A stretch of DNA of 64,000 nucleotides from Methyloversatilis discipulorum. Its GTDB lineage: Bacteria > Pseudomonadota > Gammaproteobacteria > Burkholderiales > Rhodocyclaceae. Positions 1 to 8,147 of this stretch are shown one piece after another (within the stretch, counting starts at the first letter, position 1; each line of letters opens with the position of its first letter). The position numbers were made by a program, and so were the translations under genes. The notes under the pieces are model-generated. The model worked only from the letters and a program-made list of their open reading frames with translations, had not been told where the DNA came from and ran no database searches. The stretch is taken from positions 1-64,000 of the forward strand of contig NZ_JADMJL010000003.1 in assembly GCF_018780585.1 (NCBI RefSeq). Direction: 5' to 3'.

Positions 1-70
1 ACCTTTCGACCCAACCGCTCACGGTGCTTGACTCGGATAACAGTATCTACAGGGGCGGTGCGCAATCCAC

Positions 71-116
71 GGCCCAAGCATGGGCCGGGGTTCTGTGGGA
101 GGGGTCTTCCGACCCC
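71..116. repeat. Double-hairpin REP-like intergenic element
   Basis: Two perfect 6-bp stems with 4-nt loops lie close together: 71-86 (GGCCCA/TGGGCC) and 101-116 (GGGGTC/GACCCC). There is no T-run on either strand, so it is not a typical intrinsic terminator. The arrangement resembles REP-type palindromes found between genes in many Gram-negatives. The rest of positions 1-174 holds no convincing gene. Confidence 0.4.
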
Positions 117-174
117 GACAAAGCTTCAGATCACCGCGGTGCCCGCCCCACCGCACTCATCCATCCGGCCGCCC

Positions 175-954
175 TCAGAACGCGCTCTTCACGGTGCCGC
201 CATCGACGCGCAGCGCAGCGCCGGTGGTGGCGGAGGCGAGCGGGCTGCACAGATAGGTCACCATCGCCGCCACTTCCTCGGTCGTCGCGAAACGCTTGAT
301 CAGCGAGGTCGGGCGCACCTTCTCGAAAAACTCCTTCTCGAACGCCTCGAAGCTCTGGCCGCTGTCGCCGGCCAGCGCCTGCACGAAGTCCTCGACGCCG
401 CGCGAGCGGGTCGGGCCGGGCAGCACGCTGTTGACGGTGATGCCGCTGCCGGCGACCGATTCGGCGATGCCGCGCGCGATCGCGATCTGCGCCGACTTGG
501 TCATGCCGTAATGCACCATCTCCGCCGGAATCTGCACACCGCTCTCGCTGGAGATGAACAGGATGCGCCCCCAGTTGCGGCGCTTCATGCCGGGCAGCAC
601 CAGTCGCGCCAGACGCGCGCCGCTCAGCACATTCACCTCGAAGAAACGCAGCCAGTCCTCGTCCGGAATGTCCTCGAAGGCCTTGGGTTCGAAGATGCCA
701 AGGTTGTTCACCAGGATGTCGATGTCCGGGTAGTTATGCACCACCGTCTCGGCGTCGCCCGCCTTCGACAGGTCGCCGGCAAAGCCTATGGCACCCGCGC
801 CCAGCCGGGCGACCGCCGCGTCCACCGACGCCTGCGAGCGGCCATTGACGATGACGCGGGCACCTTCGCGCAGCAGCGCTTCGGCGATCGAGTAGCCGAT
901 GCCGGCCGTGCTGCCGGATACCAGCGCGAGACGGTTGTTCAGTTGCAGATCCAT
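175..954 (-). CDS. SDR family NAD(P)-dependent oxidoreductase
   Basis: A 259-residue classical short-chain dehydrogenase/reductase, probably cytosolic. The Rossmann dinucleotide loop is GSTAGIG near residue 15, followed by NNLG (the usual NNAG position), the catalytic serine in ISSESG and the YxxxK pair in YGMTK. The C-terminal half has the family's PGPTRS loop and a final DGG turn. The length is normal for the family. The start is supported by AAAGGAG a few bases upstream of the ATG. The substrate cannot be read from the sequence. The upstream neighbour on the same strand is a small YnfA-type membrane protein 33 bp away, so the two may be co-transcribed. Confidence 0.9.
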   Translation of the reverse strand: MDLQLNNRLALVSGSTAGIGYSIAEALLREGARVIVNGRSQASVDAAVARLGAGAIGFAGDLSKAGDAETVVHNYPDIDILVNNLGIFEPKAFEDIPDEDWLRFFEVNVLSGARLARLVLPGMKRRNWGRILFISSESGVQIPAEMVHYGMTKSAQIAIARGIAESVAGSGITVNSVLPGPTRSRGVEDFVQALAGDSGQSFEAFEKEFFEKVRPTSLIKRFATTEEVAAMVTYLCSPLASATTGAALRVDGGTVKSAF

Positions 955-987
955 ACGGGAACTCCTTTCGAAGACAGCGCCGCGGCG

Positions 988-1344
988 TCAGCCCCGCGGT
1001 GCGAACATGATGATGGCCATGCCGGCCAGCGCGACCGCCACACCGGTGACATCCCACAGATGCGGACGTTCGCCGTCGACCAGCCACAGCCACAGCACGG
1101 CGACGCAGACATAGACGCCGCCATAGGCCGCATAGACCCGCCCGGCCGCGGTCGGATGCAGAGTCAGCAGCCAGACGAAGGCGACCAGCGAGACGGCCGC
1201 CGGCAGCAGCACCCAGGCCGACGCGCGGTCCTTCATCCACAGCCAGGGCAGATAGCAGCCGATGATTTCGGCGAGCGCGGTGGCGACGAACAGTGCGGTG
1301 GTCTGGAGCAGTGCGGACACGGGCGCGGAGCGGCGGGACGACAA
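988..1344 (-). CDS. YnfA (UPF0060) family small membrane protein
   Basis: A 118-residue, four-helix inner membrane protein. The segment [16 protein letters not shown] (about residues 21-36), YAAYGGVYV and the C-terminal [12 protein letters not shown] are the hallmarks of the YnfA/UPF0060 family, which is related in size and topology to small multidrug resistance transporters. Family members are usually about 108 residues, so the true start may lie a few codons inside this frame. Function in this organism is unknown; drug or cation efflux is only a family-level suggestion. Confidence 0.85.
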   Translation of the reverse strand: MSSRRSAPVSALLQTTALFVATALAEIIGCYLPWLWMKDRASAWVLLPAAVSLVAFVWLLTLHPTAAGRVYAAYGGVYVCVAVLWLWLVDGERPHLWDVTGVAVALAGMAIIMFAPRG

Positions 1345-1454
1345 CGCGTCAGTGTGCCGCGATTCGCGCCCGGCGCGTAGCGTCGCTGTGCGGCACAGAT
1401 GCCCGCCAGGCCTGTGCTAGCGTCGACGCCTCCAGATTCCGCGCCTTCCTCACC

Positions 1455-2654
1455 ATGCCCACCGCCCTGTCAGCCGTGCTGTGCGCCGCCCTGCTGCTGA
1501 TGGTGAGCATGGGCGTGCGGCAGTCCACCGGTCTGTTCATATCGCCGATCAATACCAGCACCGGGCTCGGTATCGTCAGCCTGAGCTTCGCGCTGGCCAT
1601 CGGCCAGTTCATGTGGGGCGCGGTCCAGCCGGTAGCCGGTGCCGTGGCCGACCGTTACGGTCCGGGTCGCGTGCTGGCGGCCGGGCTGATCGTGCTGGCA
1701 CTCGGCTGCGTGCTCACCACCTTCGTCGACAGCGCATTCGGCATGACGATGACGCTGGGCGTGCTGGCCGCCGCCGGCTCCGGCGCCGGCAGCTTCTCGG
1801 TGCTGATCGGCGCCGCCTCGCGCCGGCTCGATTCGGCGCAGCGCGGTCAGGCCGCCGGCATCATCAACGCCGGCGGCTCGCTCGGCCAGTTCGTGTTCGC
1901 GCCGCTGGCGCAGAAGCTCATCGCCAGCGTCGGCTGGATGGGCGCGATGTACGCGATGGCCGCCGCCGCGCTGGCCGCGCTACCGCTGGCACGCGCACTG
2001 CGCGCCCGCGAGCCGCATCCGCAGCACGCTGCCGGCACCGACGGCGGGCTGCGTCGCGCGGTCGGCGACGCGATGCGCGACCGCAGCTATCTGCTGCTGC
2101 ATGCAGGCTTCTTCACCTGCGGCTTCCACATCGCCTTCCTGATCACCCACCTGCCGGGCGAAGTCGGCCTGTGCGGCCTGCCGGCCGAGGTGGCGAGCGG
2201 CGCACTGGCGCTGATCGGGCTGGCCAACATCTTCGGCAGCCTGCTTGCCGGCTGGGCGGTCGGCCGCTGGCGCAGCAAGATGATCCTGTTCTGGATGTAC
2301 GCATCGCGCGCCGTGCTGGTGCTGATCTACCTCGCGTCGCCGCGCACCGAATGGACCTTCTACCTGTTCGCCATCGGGCTCGGCGTGACCTGGCTGGCCA
2401 CCGTGCCGCCAACCGCGGGCGTCGTCGGCAAGCTGTTCGGCACCCGCTACCTCGCGACGCTGTTCGGCCTGACGCTGCTGTCGCACCAGACCGGCGGCTT
2501 CTTCGGCGCCTGGCTGGGCGGGCTGGCGCTCGAACACAGCGGCAACTACCAGTGGATGTGGTACGCCGACGCCACACTGGCCGCCGCTGCCGCGCTGGTG
2601 AATCTGCCCATCCGCGAGGCGCCCGTTGTGCGCGCGACCGCCGCGGCCACGTAG
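1455..2654 (+). CDS. MFS transporter
   Basis: A 399-residue major facilitator superfamily carrier with about 12 hydrophobic segments. The first helix begins at the chosen ATG (MPTALSAVLCAALLLMVSMG). The loop between helices 2 and 3 carries GAVADRYGPGRVL, the MFS motif A, and the second half repeats a related pattern (GWAVGRWRSK). The open frame extends upstream to about 1293, but those codons encode an Arg-rich segment that does not look like a transporter N-terminus and partly overlaps the divergent ynfA-like gene. The substrate is unknown; the family includes oxalate/formate and monocarboxylate carriers. Confidence 0.88.
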   Translation: MPTALSAVLCAALLLMVSMGVRQSTGLFISPINTSTGLGIVSLSFALAIGQFMWGAVQPVAGAVADRYGPGRVLAAGLIVLALGCVLTTFVDSAFGMTMTLGVLAAAGSGAGSFSVLIGAASRRLDSAQRGQAAGIINAGGSLGQFVFAPLAQKLIASVGWMGAMYAMAAAALAALPLARALRAREPHPQHAAGTDGGLRRAVGDAMRDRSYLLLHAGFFTCGFHIAFLITHLPGEVGLCGLPAEVASGALALIGLANIFGSLLAGWAVGRWRSKMILFWMYASRAVLVLIYLASPRTEWTFYLFAIGLGVTWLATVPPTAGVVGKLFGTRYLATLFGLTLLSHQTGGFFGAWLGGLALEHSGNYQWMWYADATLAAAAALVNLPIREAPVVRATAAAT

Positions 2655-2723
2655 GCGCCCACCGATGGCGTTGCGCGCGCGGCGGCGCCACAATGCGGTG
2701 ATCACAACAAGAGGAGACACCGC

Positions 2724-3188
2724 ATGAGACTGCTCGGCGCACTCGGCATACTCGTACTCGGCCTGCTGGCCGCCTTCGTCATCGCCAACTGGCACGTGCT
2801 GGCGGCACCGGTCGAGGTGTCGCTGCTGGTGGCAACGATCGTTGCCCCCGCGGGCGTCATCCTGCTCGGCGGCACCGCACTGCTGCTCGTACTGCTCGGC
2901 GCCTATACGCTGAGCCTGCACACCTCCACCCTGCTCGAAGCACGCCGCCACGCCAAGGAACTGCGCGAACAGCGCCTGCTCGCCGACCAGGCCGAAGCCT
3001 CGCGCTTCACCGAACTGAACGCCGCGATGCAGAAGGAATTCGCCGACCTCAGGGTCGAACTGCAGAAGGTGTCGGTGGAGTCATCGAACTCGCTCGCCGC
3101 CGCCATCGGCGAGGTCGAGGACAAGCTGGATCGGGCGCTGGGTACGACGGGGGCGGCGACTGGATTGACGCAGAGATCTATTTCGTAA
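2724..3188 (+). CDS. LapA-like membrane protein with cytoplasmic coiled coil
   Basis: A 154-residue protein with two N-terminal transmembrane helices (about residues 3-25 and 40-64) and a polar, helical, coiled-coil-like tail (about 75-140) rich in Ala, Glu, Arg and Gln. The helical hairpin (IANWHVLAAPVEVSLLVA) resembles the LapA/DUF1049 domain. A strong ribosome binding site (AAGAGGAGA) precedes the ATG. It stands alone between an MFS gene and a toxin-antitoxin pair. In E. coli LapA works with LapB in lipopolysaccharide control, but no lapB is adjacent here, so the role is unassigned. Confidence 0.65.
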   Translation: MRLLGALGILVLGLLAAFVIANWHVLAAPVEVSLLVATIVAPAGVILLGGTALLLVLLGAYTLSLHTSTLLEARRHAKELREQRLLADQAEASRFTELNAAMQKEFADLRVELQKVSVESSNSLAAAIGEVEDKLDRALGTTGAATGLTQRSIS

Positions 3189-3235
3189 GACGCGTCGCGC
3201 GGCCAGTGCAAGGCTGGCCGCGAAGTTCGGCGCTC

Positions 3236-3544
3236 TTACCTACGCAACTCTCCGTGGTCAGGATCGCGATGGTGAGCGCGGACCACGAGAATTCGCAGTC
3301 GGCCATCGCGCAGTCGGCCATCGACTTCGCGATAGATCACCGAGTAGGGAAACTCATGCAGCGGATGCACTCGCCTCAGTTCGTCCGCCGGCGTACCGAT
3401 GCCGGGGTATTCGAGCAGCAGCTCCACCACCCGCTCGAATTCGCTCAGAAAGCGGTTCGCCAGCATGACACCGCCCTCGCGCCGGTAGAACTGTGCCGCC
3501 TCCAGCAAGTCGAGTTCCGCGCCACGGTGAAGGCTGTATGTCAT
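3236..3544 (-). CDS. ParE/RelE-superfamily toxin
   Basis: A 102-residue protein of the RelE/ParE fold. It has the N-terminal helix pair (GAELDLLEAAQFYRRE), a central NRFLSEFERVVELLLEYPGIGTP segment and a strand FPYSVIYREV, as in ParE toxins. It overlaps the upstream antitoxin gene by 4 bp (ATGA), the usual arrangement of this module. Family toxins act on DNA gyrase (ParE) or ribosome-bound mRNA (RelE); the sequence does not settle which. A 15-bp tandem duplication adds five residues (DGRLR twice) next to the last strands, which may weaken or alter the toxin. Confidence 0.85.
   Translation of the reverse strand: MTYSLHRGAELDLLEAAQFYRREGGVMLANRFLSEFERVVELLLEYPGIGTPADELRRVHPLHEFPYSVIYREVDGRLRDGRLRILVVRAHHRDPDHGELRR
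3294..3323. repeat. 15-bp perfect tandem duplication inside the toxin gene
   Basis: The unit CGCAGTCGGCCATCG occurs twice head to tail (3294-3308 and 3309-3323). It is in frame and produces the duplicated peptide RDGRL-RDGRL in the C-terminal part of the ParE-like toxin. A slippage origin is likely. Confidence 0.95.
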
Positions 3545-3765
3545 CCGAGGCTGGCCCGGATACGCGCGATCGCCTCCGGGCCGGACACAAGTGCCGATGG
3601 ATCGGCGTCCGCCTCGGCGTCGCGTTGTGCGGCGAGGGCGTTCCAGCGGGCATCCCGCTCGCGGTCTGCATCGAGACTGCTGATCACTTGATCCAACAGA
3701 CGTGCGCGATCCGTTGCGGGCAACTGAAGAACCTGTTGAACCAGGAGTTCTATAGGAGCAGCCAT
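3541..3765 (-). CDS. Addiction module antitoxin (TIGR02574-like)
   Basis: A 74-residue acidic protein that begins IELLVQQVLQLPATDRARLLDQVISSL, the pattern of the 'putative addiction module component' family. These antitoxins are typically encoded directly upstream of ParE/RelE toxins. The gene ends in a 4-bp overlap with the toxin start, so translation is coupled and antitoxin comes first. AGGAGG lies upstream of the start. Such antitoxins usually repress their own operon. Confidence 0.85.
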   Translation of the reverse strand: MAAPIELLVQQVLQLPATDRARLLDQVISSLDADRERDARWNALAAQRDAEADADPSALVSGPEAIARIRASLG

Positions 3766-3944
3766 CGTGTTACCTCCTGTTCGGGAATGCGAAGGGTGCC
3801 ATAACGCTCATTCTGAGCTCAAGACAAGCGGAAGCGTAAATCAAGGCCGGAATTCCGGCGCACCGCTCTCGCTCTGTGCCACCTTGCTCGCGAGGCACTG
3901 CCCGGCCCGCTGGCGCAGCACGTTGTCACGAGGGCCCCAGGCCC

Positions 3945-4391
3945 TCACTCGCGTATCTCCGGCTCCACGAGCAGGGTCAGCAACTGCAGCGACTGCTGCC
4001 AGCCCAGGTAGCAGCCTTCGGGCGGAATGACGGCCGGGATGCCCTCCTGCACGATGTTCATGTCGACGCCGCAGGACACGGTCTTCAGCGTCACCGTCGT
4101 CTGCATGGTGCCCGGCAGGTTCGGATCGTCGAACACCGCCGTGTAGCGCAGCGTCTGTCCTGGAATCAGCTCCAGATACTCGCCGCCGAAGGAATGGCTG
4201 TGACCGGTCGTCAGGTTGGTGAAGGACATCCGGTACCTGCCACCGACGCGCGGCTCCATCAGATGGACCTTGCCGGTATAGCCGTGCGGCGGCAGCCATT
4301 TGGCCCACGCGTCGGGATCAAGGAAGGCGCGATAGATGCGGTCGGCAGTCGAAGGGATGACGCGATGAAGCCGGACGGTATAAGTAGACAT
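3945..4391 (-). CDS. SRPBCC / AHSA1-type domain protein
   Basis: A 148-residue START-like (SRPBCC) protein. The order HRVIPSTADRIYRAFLDPDAWAKWLPP, GGRYRMSFTNL, EYLELIPGQTLRYTAVFDDP and GCYLGWQQSLQLLTLLVEPE is the standard AHSA1/YdjA-like pattern. It is probably cytosolic and binds a hydrophobic ligand. The ATG at 4391 is chosen because the family N-terminus (MSTYTVRLHRVI) starts here; a longer frame adds 12 unlikely residues. The neighbouring RibD-like and VOC genes share its strand, but gaps of about 100-160 bp leave operon status open. Confidence 0.85.
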   Translation of the reverse strand: MSTYTVRLHRVIPSTADRIYRAFLDPDAWAKWLPPHGYTGKVHLMEPRVGGRYRMSFTNLTTGHSHSFGGEYLELIPGQTLRYTAVFDDPNLPGTMQTTVTLKTVSCGVDMNIVQEGIPAVIPPEGCYLGWQQSLQLLTLLVEPEIRE

Positions 4392-4492
4392 GAAGAACTC
4401 CGTTGCCGAGGACAACCCTCTGTTCACACGACGGATGGCAGGCGCCGGTTTCGACAGGGCGGCGTGCCGCGTCGCTGCTCCGACCTGCCCCG

Positions 4493-5065
4493 TCAGACCG
4501 CGGGGGCGATCGCGCCTGAAGGCACCTGATAGCGCAGTTCAGCGAAGCCCGTGCCCACCTGCCTGACCGACACGAGCACCAGCGGCGGACTGGTGAGCTG
4601 CCGCGGAAACAGCGGCTTGCCCCTGCCCAGCGTGACCGACCCCACCTGCACGATGATCTCGTCCAGCAGCCCGGCGTCATGGAACTGCCCGGCCAGATCG
4701 CCACCGCCGACGATCCAGATATTCCTGTCGCCCGCCGCCGCGCGCATGGCGCCATGCACGGGTCGCACATCGCCCCGGACGAAGCGGATGTCGGCGCCGG
4801 GAACGGTTGGCAGGGTCCGCTTCGAAAACACCCACGTCGGCTGGCTGTAGGGCCAGGCCGCGCCGGTTTCCGCGGCCACCGTGTCCGCGTGACGCAGCAT
4901 CCATTCGTAGGTGGACGACCCCATCGCCAGCGCACTGACCTCGGCGATGAAGGCCGGGTAGCTCGTGTCACTGACGTCGCCCAGCGGAAACAGCCAGTCC
5001 AGCGAGTCGTCCTCGGTAGCGATGAATCCGTCGAGGCTCGTGGCGGTGTAGTACTGGGTTTTCAT
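4493..5065 (-). CDS. Dihydrofolate reductase family (RibD C-terminal-like) protein
   Basis: A 190-residue protein of the RibD-C/dihydrofolate-reductase fold. It opens with YYTATSLDGFIATEDDSLDWL, continues with AMGSSTYEWML, WVFSKRTLP and the NADPH-binding NIWIVGGGDLAGQFHDAGLLDE segment, and ends with GKPLF. It is related to YyaP/YwjB-type stand-alone reductases of unknown substrate rather than to riboflavin-pathway RibD, since there is no deaminase domain. The length is normal for that subfamily. Confidence 0.85.
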   Translation of the reverse strand: MKTQYYTATSLDGFIATEDDSLDWLFPLGDVSDTSYPAFIAEVSALAMGSSTYEWMLRHADTVAAETGAAWPYSQPTWVFSKRTLPTVPGADIRFVRGDVRPVHGAMRAAAGDRNIWIVGGGDLAGQFHDAGLLDEIIVQVGSVTLGRGKPLFPRQLTSPPLVLVSVRQVGTGFAELRYQVPSGAIAPAV

Positions 5066-5227
5066 GGAAGTACCTCGGGGAAGGTGCGGGTGGACGTTCT
5101 GGCGTGGGGCCGCCGGGCGCTGTCGGCCACGGACAACATGTTCTCCGGTCTCACGTAACGAGATGACCTGTGACGGGCGGAACGGCGAAGGCGCGGTGCC
5201 GAACCGCTCGTCCGCGCCCTTTGTCCG

Positions 5228-5614
5228 CTAGGCTACGCGCTCACGCAGATGCACGATATTGCCCTCCGGGTCGCAGACATTGCGCACCTGCATGCCGGGG
5301 CCCGGCCACACCGGCCCCCAGACCCGCCCGCCACATTGCTCCGCAATGCGCTCCGCCGCCACCAGACTTTCCACCGTGAAGAAGGGCTTGATGGCCTGCC
5401 CCTCACGCGCCACCGGCGGCGCCTGAATGACGATGGAACGGCTGTACTGCTCGGGGATGGCGTGGATGATGAGCTGGACATCGGGCGTCTGCAGGACTCG
5501 GTGTTCGTCGTCCGCATGCAGCACCCGGGCACTCAGAACCTGTTCGTAGAAGGCGGAAACGGACGACAGATTCTTCGCGTAGATGAGCACACCGGTTCGT
5601 GCGGGGCCTGACAT
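5228..5614 (-). CDS. VOC family (glyoxalase-fold) protein
   Basis: A 128-residue vicinal-oxygen-chelate protein. The first half has IYAKNLSSVSAFYEQVLSA, and the C-terminal half has VRNVCDPEGNIVHLRE, where the usual D-P-(E/D)-G-N metal-loop motif is present. It probably acts as a dimer. The reaction is unknown; bleomycin-resistance-like and glyoxalase-like members look the same at this level. A gap of 188 bp to the DUF817 gene holds no clear gene. Confidence 0.85.
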   Translation of the reverse strand: MSGPARTGVLIYAKNLSSVSAFYEQVLSARVLHADDEHRVLQTPDVQLIIHAIPEQYSRSIVIQAPPVAREGQAIKPFFTVESLVAAERIAEQCGGRVWGPVWPGPGMQVRNVCDPEGNIVHLRERVA

Positions 5615-5802
5615 CGGGATCTCCTGTTGAAAAGACTTTCGAACTGGTGGGTATCAGCGCTGAGAGGTGCGCCGCGTGAAACTGCAGCTGCAATTCGCTC
5701 GATGGATCAGCGCACCAGGAAAGACCATCCGGTTCATGCGCCAAGAAGCTCTAAGAACCGTGACAGTCGGCGATTGTAAAGTGCTGCGCCACACTGGCCC
5801 GC

Positions 5803-6630
5803 TCACGCCGGCACGTGCACGGTGGCCTTGATGTGCTTCAGGTTCGTCACGATGGTGAAGCTCATCAGCACCAGCAGAGACCAGGCACTCCACTTGGTCA
5901 CATGAACGGCCGCCCACGCGCCGAGCTGATGCGGATATGCCCACAGGCCGAAGAAGGTGCCGATGTTCTCGGCGAGCCAGATGAAAAACCCGATCAGCAC
6001 CAGCGCCAGTGACAGCGGCATGCGGCGATCGACGCGGTGCGGCCGGAAGACCACCTGCGCCCGTGCGTACAGACCCAGCGCGGCGGCGGCCAGGTACCAC
6101 CGGTAATCGCCGATGAAGTGGTGGGTGAAGAAGTTCAGGTAGAGCGCAGTCGCCACCAACCCGGCCATCCAGTACGGCGGGTGATGCTCGACCCGCAACT
6201 GCAGCAGCCGCCACGCCTGGATGATGTAGCTGCCCACCGCCGCGTACATGAAGCCGGAAAACAGTGGAACGCCCAGAAGCTTCGTGTACGCGAAGTCCGG
6301 ATAGGACCACGAGCGGATGCCGCTGGACGTCTTGAAAACCTCAAGTCCGAAGCCAAGCAGATGGAACAGACAGATCGCCTTCAACTCATCGAGCGTTTCA
6401 CGACCGCTCCAGAGCATCCACCCCTGAATCACCAGCGCGATCAGCAGCAGCATGTCGTATCGGGGCAGCCCCAGCACGCCGGTCCGCGGAACGCAGAAGA
6501 CCGCGACAAAGAACAGCCCGGCAAACAGGCATGCCTGAGCTTCCTTCCAGGTGAACTGCAGGAACTCGACGCCAATCCCGACGATCCGCGCTCGCGCATC
6601 CGTTGCAGGTGAGAATGAGGCTTCAGGCAT
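5803..6630 (-). CDS. DUF817 family integral membrane protein
   Basis: A 275-residue membrane protein with about seven or eight hydrophobic helices. Segments LPRYDMLLLIALVIQ, ETLDELKAICLFHLLGFGLEVFKT, SWSYPDFAYTKLLGVPLFSGFMYAAVGSYI and FLIWLAENIGTFFGLWAYPHQ-like stretches match the DUF817 family, whose function is unknown. The family core begins near residue 22 (EFLQFTWKEAQACLF); the first 20 residues are coded by DNA abutting a truncated attC of the cassette array, so the start may differ from homologues. The C-terminus (TIVTNLKHIKATVHVPA) is complete. Confidence 0.82.
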   Translation of the reverse strand: MPEASFSPATDARARIVGIGVEFLQFTWKEAQACLFAGLFFVAVFCVPRTGVLGLPRYDMLLLIALVIQGWMLWSGRETLDELKAICLFHLLGFGLEVFKTSSGIRSWSYPDFAYTKLLGVPLFSGFMYAAVGSYIIQAWRLLQLRVEHHPPYWMAGLVATALYLNFFTHHFIGDYRWYLAAAALGLYARAQVVFRPHRVDRRMPLSLALVLIGFFIWLAENIGTFFGLWAYPHQLGAWAAVHVTKWSAWSLLVLMSFTIVTNLKHIKATVHVPA

Positions 6631-6656
6631 CAGTCCGTGCCGAGCGATGGTTAGCG
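6616..6656 (-). other. Truncated attC (R''-L'' half) at the array end
   Basis: On the minus strand, GCGCTAACCATCGCTCGGC follows the gene at 6664-7260 and matches the first half of an attC: an R'' box (6650-6656) followed by an L''-like segment. Its R'' is complementary to the start of the same cassette at 7290 (GTTAGCCCCC). No matching L'-R' half is seen before the DUF817 coding sequence begins, so the site looks deleted or recombined with chromosomal DNA. Confidence 0.55.
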
Positions 6657-6663
6657 CCCGCGG

Positions 6664-7260
6664 TCATGCAATTTGCTCAACGCGGCACTGCTCGCATAGA
6701 GGGTAAGTCGCGATGAATTCGGAGAGCCGGCCCTTCATCGCGTCGAACGATCGGCCATACATGTAAAAGGCCGTTTCTCTCGGGCCTTGCCAATAGCTCA
6801 GGACACGGCCTTCGCCCTCCAGGAGCCGGCCGAACTCGGCATAGACGTGGTTTGAGTCGCAGTCGCGATAGGTTTCGGCAGGGAGATCAGTGCCGTTCAG
6901 GTAGACGGCCAATCCTTCTGTTGAGCCGAAGGCAACCTCTTCTCCGTAGGCTTCAATCGTGAGTTTTGATCCCTTCGGCGCTCCCAGCGCGTCCAAGGTG
7001 GATGCGACCAGCGAAGCCACATCGGAGGAAGAGGCTGGAATTTGAATCTCGATGTCGCAGTACTCAATTTCGCCGCTCTTGGCCTGCATCGTTCCGCCGC
7101 CGGAAACTTCACCAACCCCGTGCTTCTTCAACACCGCGTCGAGTGGATCTTCGAAGAACTCACCGCGATGTATCGGCTGAAGTCTCGCGTTCAAACGTGC
7201 GACGAGGAACTGTCCAGCAGCGGGCGGGGTTTGCTTCTTTTTGAACAGGCGACCGAACAT
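6664..7260 (-). CDS. Cassette-borne protein of unknown function
   Basis: A 198-residue protein I do not recognise. It starts MFGRLFKKKQTPP with a basic N-terminus, has no signal peptide or membrane helix, and mixes alpha and beta patterns with an acidic middle and a Cys-x-x-Cys (PLCEQCRVE) seven residues from the C-terminus. The start lies about 30 bp inside the cassette and has a GATAGGAAG ribosome binding site. It is the last cassette of the array before the DUF817 gene. The general look is of a small soluble enzyme-binding or immunity-type protein, but that is impression only. Confidence 0.6.
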   Translation of the reverse strand: MFGRLFKKKQTPPAAGQFLVARLNARLQPIHRGEFFEDPLDAVLKKHGVGEVSGGGTMQAKSGEIEYCDIEIQIPASSSDVASLVASTLDALGAPKGSKLTIEAYGEEVAFGSTEGLAVYLNGTDLPAETYRDCDSNHVYAEFGRLLEGEGRVLSYWQGPRETAFYMYGRSFDAMKGRLSEFIATYPLCEQCRVEQIA

Positions 7261-7592
7261 TGTGTGGACTTCCTATCAAGGGGGGCTAACGGCGCTGTAG
7301 AAAAACCCCATTTCGGGGCAAGCGCATACTTCCGTCCTTCGCCGGCTCGAAGTCGTTCATCACTATTTCAGCCTTCCGACCTTCGCGTCATCGTCGTCCT
7401 CTGACGTGCGCTGTGGCTGACGCGGGGCGCCCTTGCGGCGGCAGCCGTTCCGCGCGAGAGATTGCCCAATTCGCCTACCAATGGTGCCCGAGCTTTTCGA
7501 TGTTGCACGGAGACCAGGAACAACCCACGTTACGGCGGAGCGCAAAAACGTGGTCTGTCCTTACTCACAAGAGAACGGGGGCGACCGGCCGC
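7261..7592. other. Gene-free stretch in the cassette array
   Basis: This 332-bp interval separates two cassette genes. It ends on the left with the recombination point GTTAGCC (minus strand, 7284-7290) that opens the next cassette. Its right part follows the stop codon at 7593. I could not find an R'' that pairs with the start of the cassette encoding 7593-8147, so it may contain a long degenerate attC or an ORF-less cassette. A 60-codon minus-strand frame at 7363-7545 has no supporting feature. Confidence 0.4.
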
Positions 7593-8147
7593 CTATGCGT
7601 CATTTGGGGCGAACTTGAATGAACGTATGATTTGCCGAAAAGTCTTGGCCAATGGACACTCTGTTTTGCGGTCGAGAAACGTGACAACAAACGCATGGCG
7701 CTCTTGCTCGATGCAATAAGAATAGACGCGAAACTTCTCAGGGGAGTCGTCGAACACTGCATCCGCCACTATGACCCGCCCCTTGGCAGGCCCAAGTCGA
7801 AACGACTTGTAACGGAGTGCTCGCTGCTTGGGGACCTCGAAGCAACGTTGGCCTTTCGCGAGCGTAACGACGCCTGGCGAAATCTCAGCTACTTTTCTTC
7901 CCATGGCATCTTCAAAGACGCTATATCCAGTGAATGACCACTCACTGGGATAGTTGAAAGAGTAGCGACGATAAGGGGCAGCGGTAGATTCCGTATAGCT
8001 ATTCCATTCGGATGTCTCCCAAACGACTGGCTTCGGACTAATGATGTCGGAGTTGAAAAGAGCTTGGCCGTCGCCGGCCAAACTCGCCAAGGAATAACAA
8101 GCCAGCGAGGCGGCAAAGATAAGCGGGCGCATCAACCTAAGACGCAT
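7593..8147 (-). CDS. Cassette-borne exported protein of unknown function
   Basis: About 184 residues with a clear Sec signal peptide: a basic start (MRLRLMRP), a hydrophobic core (LIFAASLACYSLASLA) and a cleavage site near LAGDGQA. The mature protein contains aromatic-rich beta-like segments (RRYSFNYPSEWSFTGYSVF) and three cysteines (CFEVP, YCIEQE, ECPLA). A second in-frame ATG at 8132 would still give a signal peptide and would sit directly at the start of the cassette. I do not recognise the family. It is probably periplasmic. Confidence 0.65.
   Translation of the reverse strand: MRLRLMRPLIFAASLACYSLASLAGDGQALFNSDIISPKPVVWETSEWNSYTESTAAPYRRYSFNYPSEWSFTGYSVFEDAMGRKVAEISPGVVTLAKGQRCFEVPKQRALRYKSFRLGPAKGRVIVADAVFDDSPEKFRVYSYCIEQERHAFVVTFLDRKTECPLAKTFRQIIRSFKFAPNDA

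Noticed and set aside
1293-1454. N-terminal extension of the MFS transporter
   Set aside because: Arg-rich, overlaps the divergent gene, and a proper first membrane helix starts at 1455.
7363-7545. 60-residue minus-strand frame in the cassette array
   Set aside because: No ribosome binding site, no recognisable features, basic low-complexity product.
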